Source of the DNA: Fibrella forsythiae
GTDB taxonomy: Bacteria; Bacteroidota; Bacteroidia; Cytophagales; Spirosomataceae
NCBI RefSeq assembly: GCF_017353175.1
Contig: NZ_JAFMYW010000006.1
Coordinates: 62,001 to 126,000 of the forward strand
Direction: 5' to 3'
Length of the DNA: 64,000 nt
In this document: positions 1-6,478 of the stretch, piece by piece
How positions within the stretch are numbered: the stretch's first letter is position 1
Layout of the letters: every line of letters begins with the position of its first letter
The notes under the pieces: generated by a model
The model's input: only the letters and a program-made list of their open reading frames with translations
Told to the model about the DNA's origin: nothing
The model's database searches: none
Translations under genes and position numbers: made by a program

Positions 1-43
1 CACTTCGAGAGTCCCCTGTCAGAGGTAACACGCCAAAGCAGAG

Positions 44-547
44 CTACTGAGAGATGTAATCAGCTTTGAGCTTGTCACCAAAATCACTAAATCGATAAAG
101 TTTATTGTCATCTGGACTTACTACAAAGTCTTTGTGAATATTTCCAACAACGAATACTTTGTCGAAATTGATGAACTTTTGTTCTCGCAGATCGAAGGCT
201 TTATCATCAACAATTTTAATCCTGTCAGCTACAAACCAACATATAACTTGATGGTATTCCTTCAATTTGGTGGGTATGCGTTCTTGAATCTTCTCATAAA
301 CCTCATCCCAGTCTAGACCGATCTGAGTTTCTAAAAAACGCTTTAAAAGCGTGTCATTAATCTTGCCATTATAGAACTGAGTAGACCTAGATATACTCTC
401 AAATTTAGGCAGGTCGTCAAAGGCATCGGAGTTCATACGCTGCCTATCTTCAGCATAAGAGCCATTCGTAATGTATTCCCGTTTACTGCCCGACGTTTTG
501 AGTCGGCTTATCAGCCATTTTTTGCTATGATTTACCTTGTTTGACAT
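44..547 (-). CDS. Cassette-borne hypothetical protein, 167 aa
   Basis: This is the only gene of the leftmost visible cassette; its attC-like site must lie just left of base 1. The protein is soluble and mixed alpha/beta, with no signal peptide or membrane segment. A central stretch, LKRFLETQIGLDWDEVY, and a C-terminal NKLYRF element recall small hypothetical proteins found on mobile elements, but I cannot name a family. The start is the ATG at 547; upstream of it lies only cassette spacer with CTGTC motifs. Function unknown. Its place in a cassette is the main clue that it is accessory. Confidence 0.75.
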   Translation of the reverse strand: MSNKVNHSKKWLISRLKTSGSKREYITNGSYAEDRQRMNSDAFDDLPKFESISRSTQFYNGKINDTLLKRFLETQIGLDWDEVYEKIQERIPTKLKEYHQVICWFVADRIKIVDDKAFDLREQKFINFDKVFVVGNIHKDFVVSPDDNKLYRFSDFGDKLKADYISQ

Positions 548-710
548 TCTGTCGCAGGTAGATTTAATCTATCGTTCAAAACTCATTTCTCGTTCTATTC
601 ACTGGTGATTAGCTTGTCAAACGAGACATGGCAAACCGGGAAACATGCTTCATAACAACTCGTTAACTTGTCGGCCATAACGCGCTCACGCCACTTGCAT
701 GAACAGGAGC

Positions 711-797
711 ACCCAACAACCACGAAGGCTGATGGTGGAAGCAAGATAGGCCAAACGCAGGTACGTTGCTACCTTTACACCTTCGCCTCCGTTGGGC
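711..797 (-). other. attC-like site A
   Basis: The outer arms are ACCCAAC (711-717) and GTTGGGC (791-797). The inner stem is CGAAGG (723-728) with CCTTCG (780-785), then an unpaired C at 729 and a TG/CA pair. The loop contains GGTACGTT at 760-767. This copy carries a G-C pair at stem position 2 where most others have A-T, so the pairing is kept although the bases changed. Confidence 0.75.
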
Positions 798-1142
798 TGC
801 CGCGTTGAGCGCACCGAGTGATTCCTGTCAAAGGTAAGTGGACCCAGCAACGCTAACCAACAACGCACAAAACCGCTGAAACCGAGAGAGGCCGAAACCA
901 ACAGATTAGGCTGTCGATCGTGACCGCTCAGGTAGGTTGCCCTGTCGGCCGGAACGCGTTTGTCGACGTTCTGTCAACGGTAGATTGCACTGTCCGACCG
1001 GACGTGAAACGCCAGCAAAAAACGCGCTGTCAAACGGACATTGACCTGTCAGACGAGAGGCGAAATACCAACAAAGAACGCTCACTATCAATTAGTTATC
1101 CTGTCGCCCGTGATGTGATACGCCCACCTGCTTAGACGGGCC
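798..1142 (-). repeat. Gene-less cassette body 1
   Basis: This is spacer between sites A and B with no convincing ORF. Its sequence closely follows the bodies at 1231-1578 and 3501-3846. CTGTC occurs on the plus strand at 825, 911, 942, 971, 990, 1027, 1046 and 1101. A conserved AT-rich element with CAATTAGTTA lies at about 1089-1098, roughly 45 bp before the next core site. Confidence 0.7.
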
Positions 1143-1230
1143 ACCCAACGCCCCAGGGGGCTGATGGTGAACCACAAGATAAGCTAAAACTCAGGTACGT
1201 GACAACCTTTGCCCCCCCTGCCTGTTGGGC
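1143..1230 (-). other. attC-like site B
   Basis: The outer arms are ACCCAAC (1143-1149) and GTTGGGC (1224-1230). The inner stem is AGGGGG (1155-1160) with CCCCCT (1214-1219), and an unpaired C lies at 1161. This is the most divergent stem of the set, yet both arms changed together, which is the strongest single piece of covariation in the array. Confidence 0.75.
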
Positions 1231-1578
1231 TGCCGCATTGGCCTATTCAGCCAGTCTCCTGTCCGAGGTAAGTGGACCCCGCAGAGCTAACTAACCAAAC
1301 ACACAACCGCTGAAACCGAGAGAGGCCGAAACCAACAGACTAGGCTGTCAAACGGTGCAAGCCAGGTACGTTGCCTTGTCGACCGAAACGCCTTTGTCAA
1401 CGTGCTGTCCACAGATGTTTGACCTGTCTGACCACACGTGATGTGCCAGCGAAAAACGTGCTGTCGAACGTTGATTCACCTGTCGACCGAGACGCGGAAC
1501 CTAAATAAAAATAATTGTCATTATCAATTAATTACCCTGTCGGCCGTAACGTGGAACACCCCCCGAATTGGACGGGCC
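1231..1578 (-). repeat. Gene-less cassette body 2
   Basis: This spacer repeats body 1 with point differences: the same GTCCGAGGTAAGTGGACC region after the site, the same GAGAGAGGCCGAAACCAA segment, then a run of CTGTC motifs and GGTACGTT at 1365-1372. No protein-coding gene is convincing on either strand. Confidence 0.7.
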
Positions 1579-1664
1579 ACCCAACAACCACAAGGGCTGA
1601 TGGGAGTCGCTTTACTCTCGGCAAAATACGTGCCCTGACCTTTACACCCTTGTTTGAGTTGGGA
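1579..1664 (-). other. attC-like site C
   Basis: The outer arms are ACCCAAC (1579-1585) and GTTGGGA (1658-1664). The inner stem is CAAGGG (1591-1596) with CCCTTG (1647-1652), and an unpaired C follows the left stem. The last core base is A rather than the canonical pyrimidine. The site lies 82 bp after the stop of the gene at 1746-2108. Confidence 0.75.
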
Positions 1665-1745
1665 TGCGGCATTGGCCTAATCGCGTGTTTCCTGTCCGAG
1701 GTAAGTGGACCAAGCAGAGCTGACCAACAACATACAGTGCCGATT

Positions 1746-2108
1746 TTAAAGTTGGTTCAACCAGTCGACAAACCAATCGCTCGGCATTTTTACAGTTGAA
1801 AAGTCTAAAGATTGCAACTCATCATAGGCATAAGTATGAATAAGGTATAGATCCCACTGAGCATCTATGTCACCAAGTACGTTGATTGTCGCTTGATCAA
1901 TATTCAATTCTTCAATGTCCTTATCACTAATATGTACATCAAAGTAGAATTTACTGCACCAATTGGCAAAGTCCTGATGAGAGTATGACAGAGTTTGATT
2001 AACAATTTCAGTCAGGAGTGTTTTGAGATTTTCTTTCGTATGCTGAAGCGGAATCTCTGTTGCCCCTGTTTCGATTAAGATGCCTCCTTTTTTGAACTTG
2101 TATGGCAT
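1746..2108 (-). CDS. Cassette-borne hypothetical protein, 120 aa
   Basis: This is a small acidic cytosolic protein with no recognisable domain, signal peptide or membrane segment. Size, charge and its position as the lone gene of a cassette would fit a toxin-immunity-like product, but nothing in the sequence proves that. The start is the ATG at 2108; about 35 bp of non-repeat leader separate it from the conserved spacer that begins with CTTGTCGACCGAAACG. The stop is followed at 82 bp by attC-like site C. Confidence 0.75.
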   Translation of the reverse strand: MPYKFKKGGILIETGATEIPLQHTKENLKTLLTEIVNQTLSYSHQDFANWCSKFYFDVHISDKDIEELNIDQATINVLGDIDAQWDLYLIHTYAYDELQSLDFSTVKMPSDWFVDWLNQL

Positions 2109-2290
2109 GATTTTAGACTGAAAAGTTAATGTCTATAGTGCTTTTCTTGTCGACCGAAACGTCATTTTCGCGTTCTGTCAACTGGACACTACCCTGTCGT
2201 CAGGTACGTGGTAAACTCGAAAAGAACGCTCATTGTCAATCTGTTAAACTGTCGGCAGTAACCTGCCCACGCCACTTGCATGGTTGAGCC

Positions 2291-2378
2291 ACCCAACGCC
2301 TGCAAAGGCTGATGGTGCACCGCAAGATAGAGCAAAACTCAGGTACGTTACACCTTTTCAACTTTGCCTTTGTTGGGA
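2291..2378 (-). other. attC-like site D
   Basis: The outer arms are ACCCAAC (2291-2297) and GTTGGGA (2372-2378). The inner stem is CAAAGG (2303-2308) with CCTTTG (2367-2372). The usual 4-5 base spacer on the right arm is missing, so stem and core share one G. The loop holds GGTACGTT at 2342-2349. Confidence 0.7.
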
Positions 2379-2439
2379 TGCCGTATTATCCTAATCGAGC
2401 GCTTTCCTGTCCCCCGTAAGTGGACCCCGCAGAGCATGT

Positions 2440-3177
2440 TTAGCTAGTTATGTTGACCAAGCGGCCATACTCATCGAACTCACCAACAATTGTATCGGAA
2501 CCACTTTGCCCATGCATCCGATTTGCTTCCTCACTGATCACATAACCTTTCGCTTGCAGATAATTCGTGAATGCTGAACGGTGGTCTACATCAAAATTTG
2601 AAATCAATTGTGGAAAGGTGGTGAACATCCGTAAATGACCCACTTTTTGCACTGCCTCAAACTCCTTTGCCTTGATTGTAACCAACATTGCTCCTTTGCC
2701 ATAGTCAGCTATATAATAACAACTGGCGTTGAACATCCCACTGGCAATACAACCGATTTTGTGAAGGTCATTAATGTCAGCATCAAATTGACTTATCTGC
2801 AACAAGTCGATACCGTTTGCATCGCCGTATTCCTTCAGTTGATTAGCCTGTTTAAGTAAGCTAGCAGGTATACCTGATTTGTCATTTGCCCATGCCCAAA
2901 GCCAGCTATTTGAAGAATGGGAAATAGTGCCTAATACCTGGATCGGAAATCGAAGGGTTTGCCCAAATGTGATTGTGCCACTATTCATATCAACGCCCCA
3001 CGAGTTGTTGCCTACAACTAGAGGTACATCGGCTTGTTTCTCAAAGCCGAGCGCTCCGTATTGGGCAAATAATTCATCCTCGTCCTTAGCTGGTGGAAAC
3101 GATACGGGTGCGGATAGCTGAGTAGGCTCAGGCTTACTCTGTTCTGATTTGCCAAACAGGCTTTTGAAAAAACTCAT
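2440..3177 (-). CDS. DUF6882-like protein, 245 aa
   Basis: The middle of the protein has the pattern FPIQVLGTISHSSNSWLWAW followed by NDKSGIPASLLKQANQLKEYG, which I recognise as the DUF6882 family of uncharacterised cytosolic proteins. The first 35 residues are a low-complexity, proline-rich leader after a short hydrophobic start. This is the largest gene of the visible array and sits alone in a 1121-bp cassette, 62 bp before attC-like site D. The start is the ATG at 3177. The biochemical role is unknown. Confidence 0.8.
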   Translation of the reverse strand: MSFFKSLFGKSEQSKPEPTQLSAPVSFPPAKDEDELFAQYGALGFEKQADVPLVVGNNSWGVDMNSGTITFGQTLRFPIQVLGTISHSSNSWLWAWANDKSGIPASLLKQANQLKEYGDANGIDLLQISQFDADINDLHKIGCIASGMFNASCYYIADYGKGAMLVTIKAKEFEAVQKVGHLRMFTTFPQLISNFDVDHRSAFTNYLQAKGYVISEEANRMHGQSGSDTIVGEFDEYGRLVNITS

Positions 3178-3411
3178 TTATGAAATACGAATTTGGTAGT
3201 ACTTTGATATGCAGTTAAAGGCTAGCTAAGGCTGTCGAACGTTCGTTCTGTCACAGGTACGTTCTACATCGGCCAAAACGAATTTATTGGCGTTCTGTCT
3301 AACGGTGATTAGCCTGTCAAGAAGTACGTGGCAAACCAGCAAAATAACGCTCACTATCAATTAGTTGTCCTGTCGCACGTAATGTGAAACGCCCACGTGC
3401 ATGAACGGGCC

Positions 3412-3500
3412 ACCCAACACCCGCAAGGGCTGATGGTGGCTCCAAGATAAGCCAAACGCAGGTACGTTGGTTTGACCTTTGCACCCTTGCCCGGTTGGGC
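3412..3500 (-). other. attC-like site E
   Basis: The outer arms are ACCCAAC (3412-3418) and GTTGGGC (3494-3500). The inner stem is CAAGGG (3424-3429) with CCCTTG (3484-3489); an unpaired C lies at 3430, and TG (3431-3432) pairs with CA (3482-3483). The loop holds GGTACGTT at 3461-3468. This copy shows the structure most clearly. Confidence 0.75.
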
Positions 3501-3846
3501 TGCCGCATTGGCTTACTCGGCCAGTTTCCTGTCCGCGGTAAGTGGACCCCGCAGCGCTGACCAACAACGCACAAATCCAAACAAGCCGAGAGAGGCCGAA
3601 ACCAACAGACTAGGCTGTCAAACTTAGCACTCAGATACGTTCTTGTGTCGACCGAAACGCGTTTGTCGACGCTCTGTCCACAGTAGATTGACCTGTCGCC
3701 AGGTACGTGGTAAACCAACCAAAACGCGCTGTCGAACAGAGATTCACCTGTCGACTGAGATGCGGAAATCAAATAAAAAGAACGCTCACTACCAATTAGT
3801 TACACTGTCGCCCGAGACGTGAAATACCCACTGACATGAACGGGCC
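3501..3846 (-). repeat. Gene-less cassette body 3
   Basis: This spacer between sites E and F repeats bodies 1 and 2 along its whole length, including the CTGTC series and the AT-rich CAATTAGTTA element near 3792-3801. Open frames that cross it also run through the attC palindrome and are treated as chance. Confidence 0.7.
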
Positions 3847-3933
3847 ACCCAACGACCGCAAAGGCTGATGGATGAAGCAAGATAGATCAAACTCAGGTAC
3901 GTTGCCACCTTTACACCTTTGCCCACGTTGGGT
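3847..3933 (-). other. attC-like site F
   Basis: The outer arms are ACCCAAC (3847-3853) and GTTGGGT (3927-3933). The inner stem is CAAAGG (3859-3864) with CCTTTG (3916-3921), and an unpaired C lies at 3865. The loop holds GGTACGTT at 3896-3903. It belongs to the cassette of the SUKH-like gene, whose stop lies 132 bp away. Confidence 0.75.
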
Positions 3934-4064
3934 GCCGCTCAGGCTAGCCGGAGTGTTTCCTGTCCCCCGTGAGTGGCCCCTGCAAAGCTTACCAAAAATG
4001 CACACTACCGAACAAACTGTTTTTGATTATTTTCTTTCGATTCGCTCATGAACAAGCAAATAGC

Positions 4065-4550
4065 TCAGTCATTAAATTCATATGGTTTGATTAACGACAA
4101 AAATGTTGAGAATGAGTCTGCAATCAAAAATATAGGAAACTCATTATTTTCTGTTAGATCCATTCCTGTATCACATTCAGAATCATTCAAATATATTTTC
4201 CCCGTAATTTCACCTTTGCATCCCATAAATATACTTGGCCCATCATGGGTACCACCTATCTCAATTATAGAATCAATGTATTGCAGTCTGTAGTCAGAAT
4301 CCTGGTATTGTTTTAATGATATCATTCCATTAATCAAATCATCAATCGAGGCGAGTCTTGAGTAAAGCATCAACATCCAATCATTAATGATCGGATGTTG
4401 AATCTGTCCAGAAACTTCTGCACCATCAGATTGAAGTAAGAAGTTTCTATACTCAGCCGGTATCTTTAAATCATAAGTTTTCTCGAAATCAATGATCCGC
4501 TCAATATTTGCTGGTGGCTGATCTAGTATAAGAACAGTTGAAACATCCAT
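4065..4550 (-). CDS. SMI1/KNR4 (SUKH) family protein, probable immunity-type
   Basis: This 161-residue cytosolic protein has the SUKH pattern: an N-terminal IERIIDFEKTYDLKIPAEYR helix-strand unit, FLLQSDGAEV, a central I-G-x-x-H-D-G segment and a C-terminal ADSFSTFLSLI helix. SUKH proteins are often immunity proteins of contact-dependent or polymorphic toxins; no toxin gene is visible here. I take the ATG at 4550 because an upstream extension of the frame to 4745 only translates cassette repeat sequence. This is the first cassette gene counted from the recombinase side. Confidence 0.85.
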   Translation of the reverse strand: MDVSTVLILDQPPANIERIIDFEKTYDLKIPAEYRNFLLQSDGAEVSGQIQHPIINDWMLMLYSRLASIDDLINGMISLKQYQDSDYRLQYIDSIIEIGGTHDGPSIFMGCKGEITGKIYLNDSECDTGMDLTENNEFPIFLIADSFSTFLSLIKPYEFND

Positions 4551-4825
4551 AATTTGTATGCAATTTATTGCAGTAAATAAAGCGGTGGAACGGTGGCACT
4601 CGGGTACGTTGCCCTGTCGACCGAAACGCATCTGTCGGCGTTCTGTCCAGCGGTGACGGACTTGTCGAACCGGACGTGATACGCCCGATAAAACGCCTTC
4701 GACTCGTTCTGTCACAGGTACGTTGACCTGTCGACCGGAAAGCAAAACACCAGCAAGAAAACGTTAACTATCAATTAGTTACCCTGTCTCACGATACGCG
4801 AAATACCCACCGACTTGGACTGGCC

Positions 4826-4832
4826 ACCCAAC
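4826..4832 (-). other. attI-like core site, junction of flank and first cassette
   Basis: On the minus strand this reads GTTGGGT, identical to the core next to the six hairpin sites. To the left (4570-4825) the conserved cassette spacer continues. To the right similarity ends at the core itself, and no hairpin partner follows. A break exactly at the recombination core is what insertion at an attI site would leave. The recombinase stop codon is 375 bp away. Confidence 0.65.
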
Positions 4833-4852
4833 AAGTTAATGTACGTAAACTC

Positions 4853-4895
4853 AATTAATGATAAGTATCTTATAATCAATGAGGTATCATTAATT
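4853..4895. repeat. AT-rich inverted repeat beside the attI-like core
   Basis: AATTAATGATA (4853-4863) is perfectly repeated in inverse at 4885-4895, with 21 bp between. It could be an accessory binding site for the recombinase or an operator. The position is suggestive, the function is inference. Confidence 0.5.
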
Positions 4896-4910
4896 AAGTG
4901 CATAATCTGT

Positions 4911-4935
4911 CTGGAAGGTAATCCGTTACTTCCAG
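4911..4935. repeat. Short hairpin near the attI-like core
   Basis: CTGGAAGGTAA (4911-4921) and TTACTTCCAG (4926-4935) pair with one bulged G and a 4-base loop. No T-tract follows on either strand, so a terminator is unlikely. Confidence 0.45.
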
Positions 4936-5001
4936 GCGGCTAACTTCGTCACAAGTATATCTATCTGATACATCATTTACAACAAGAAGCGCTCCTAAAT
5001 T

Positions 5002-5232
5002 ATGCCCTTCGAAATAGAACGCGTTTGGGATATCGACGGCTATCCAGCTTACTTTTTTGCGGCAGACAATCAGCTCTACCGGTTCGACTCTCAGGGCAGG
5101 ATACGGCAGAATAAACGCACCGTTATCGGGTATACACAGGGATACGTGCTGAAAAGCAAATTTTATAGTCTGAAGAAACTTAGGCCACTACTTCGACGGC
5201 ACATTCCTACAAATAATCCAATGGGCTTCTGA
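5002..5232 (+). CDS. Small hypothetical protein, 76 aa
   Basis: This short basic protein has the segment VWDIDGYPAYFFAADNQLYR followed by DSQGRI. It vaguely recalls NUMOD-type modules attached to homing endonucleases, but it is too short and divergent to assign. It is the only plausible gene between the attI-like core and the recombinase; its last 26 bp overlap the recombinase 3' end convergently. It could be a component of the platform or simply the native neighbour. Confidence 0.5.
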   Translation: MPFEIERVWDIDGYPAYFFAADNQLYRFDSQGRIRQNKRTVIGYTQGYVLKSKFYSLKKLRPLLRRHIPTNNPMGF

Positions 5233-6406
5233 GCGTGCTGATTTTGTCGGCAGTCACATGGGTGTAGCGTTCCGTGGTTGTCAGACTCGCGTGGCCAAGC
5301 AGTTTCTGGATGTAACGAATGTCGTAGCCCGCTTCGAGCATATGGGTAGCAAAGCTGTGTCGTAAAGCATGAATACCGCCCTGCTTCGTTATACGAGCCG
5401 CATGAACCGATTGACTGTAAACTACTTGAATGGTTCTATTCAGGATCGGCTCATTCGGTCGATCGCCTTCAAACACATAACTGGCAGGCTGGTATTTGCT
5501 TAGATAGGTATCAAGCAGAGCTTCCAGCTTTCCGGACAACATCACCACACGGTCTTTTTTGCCTTTACCACCACGCACGTTGATGAGCCGCCGGTTTCGG
5601 TCCAGGTCGGTTTTCCTGAGTCGGGCTGCTTCGCTCAGACGTAGGCCAGTGGCATAAACCAACTGAAACAAGGTACGATATTTAAGGCTGGTTGTTTCCC
5701 TAAAAATGGCCTTTATCTCGGTTGTACTATACACAGTGGGCAGTTTTTCGGGCTGCCGCGGATAGGTTAGGCCGTACTGAGCTTTATCTCTTTGTAATAT
5801 TTTTTCCTGGTAGAATTTCCACGCGTTGATGTGAACATTCACCGTAGCCGGGCTATATCGCTTCTTGTCGACCAGAAACAGCAGGTAACGCTGATACTGT
5901 GCTTTGGTCAGCGAGTCGAGCGGCTCATCTCCCACGTAGCTAATGAGCGATACAAGCGCCTGTTTATAGTTTTTGTAAGTTCTATAGCTGTACTGCTGCG
6001 TTCGGAGTAGCTCCGAAACGGCCACAATTACCGGGTGATGATCGTGTTCAGGTACAGAGGGTACATTTCGAAACGACCAACGTTGATCGGTCATTACGGT
6101 CGGCGTGGCAGCGTTTTTCGGGGGCCATACCGGGTTCGTTGCCTGATCAACTTCAGAGGGTGTCACCGTTGGTTTGTATAAACGCACAACAGCTTCGTCG
6201 AAACGGCAATACGCTTTACCAAACAACTTTCCGATTTTCACCACCGACTCCCTCGTGTTGGGCACTGTCCAGCCCTGTCGAGTGTAGCTAAATCGACGGC
6301 CTGGCACTTGGGAGATCAGTTCGTTACCCAGGTTATCTTTCGGGAAGGAGACAGACAATAACGCGGGATCGTTCTGGTCGATGTGAATGGTGATCATGCA
6401 AAACAT
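5207..6406 (-). CDS. Xer-like tyrosine recombinase, candidate integrase of the cassette array
   Basis: The 399-residue protein has an extra N-terminal unit (about 1-110) with PGRRFSYTRQGWTVP, a SAM-like core-binding domain (about 125-215), and a complete catalytic domain: Arg256 in TGLRLSEA, Lys281 in GGKGKKD, His346 and Arg349 in HALRHS, His372 in LLGH, Tyr381 in ERYTHV. The K-to-HxxR interval is 65 residues, close to XerD (72) and far from IntI1 (106), so the IntI-specific insertion is absent. The C-terminus TLRSPLDYL nevertheless recalls IntI tails ending in RSPLD. It reads towards the array, in the same direction as the cassettes. It starts at ATG 6406 or 6397. A nested dyad lies immediately upstream (6409-6450). 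Confidence 0.9.
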   Translation of the reverse strand: MFCMITIHIDQNDPALLSVSFPKDNLGNELISQVPGRRFSYTRQGWTVPNTRESVVKIGKLFGKAYCRFDEAVVRLYKPTVTPSEVDQATNPVWPPKNAATPTVMTDQRWSFRNVPSVPEHDHHPVIVAVSELLRTQQYSYRTYKNYKQALVSLISYVGDEPLDSLTKAQYQRYLLFLVDKKRYSPATVNVHINAWKFYQEKILQRDKAQYGLTYPRQPEKLPTVYSTTEIKAIFRETTSLKYRTLFQLVYATGLRLSEAARLRKTDLDRNRRLINVRGGKGKKDRVVMLSGKLEALLDTYLSKYQPASYVFEGDRPNEPILNRTIQVVYSQSVHAARITKQGGIHALRHSFATHMLEAGYDIRYIQKLLGHASLTTTERYTHVTADKISTLRSPLDYL

Positions 6407-6408
6407 GA

Positions 6409-6450
6409 GATTTGGCGCAATGAACTAATTAGTTAGTGAGGCACCAAATC
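6409..6450. promoter_or_regulatory. Nested dyad upstream of the recombinase, possible operator
   Basis: The outer arms GATTTGGCGC (6409-6418) and GCACCAAATC (6441-6450) match at nine of ten pairs. They enclose the perfect palindrome AACTAATTAGTT (6423-6434) with almost the same centre. It ends 3 bp before the recombinase start, a good place for an operator or autoregulatory site. No T-tract marks it as a terminator. Confidence 0.5.
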
Positions 6451-6478
6451 CCGTGTTTTATTTTTTAGATAATCCCCT

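Larger units (their letters stand above)
1..4832 (-). mobile_element. Integron-like gene-cassette array, left end outside the window
   Basis: Seven repeat-bounded units lie head to tail. Each unit ends in an attC-like site: ACCCAAC, about 73 bp of hairpin, then GTTGGGN. Site starts are 711, 1143, 1579, 2291, 3412 and 3847; a lone core lies at 4826. Units without a gene are 432-436 bp apart. Units with a gene are 712, 979 and 1121 bp. All genes are on the minus strand, reading away from the recombinase at 5207-6406, and each has an attC-like site 62-132 bp after its stop. The first 50 bases of the window match the segment that lies between a gene stop and its attC elsewhere, so the array continues to the left. 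Core consensus GTTRRRY/RYYYAAC and the palindrome with compensatory changes are integron hallmarks; the integron reading is inference. Confidence 0.8.

Noticed and set aside
906-1091. 61-codon ORF in a gene-less cassette
   Set aside because: Same translated repeat as the upstream extension of the SUKH-like gene; no protein-like features.
3317-3772. 151-codon ORF on the minus strand across site E
   Set aside because: It runs through the attC-like hairpin and the spacers; similar peptides arise in the same place in other units, so it is repeat-derived chance.
4065-4745. Longer 226-codon reading of the SUKH-like gene
   Set aside because: The first 65 residues translate cassette repeat; the family domain begins near the ATG at 4550.
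550-4832. CRISPR array suggested by repeated blocks
   Set aside because: Repeat units are about 434 bp, spacers hold genes or related sequence, and no Cas gene is nearby. Repeat size and the GTTGGG core fit cassettes.
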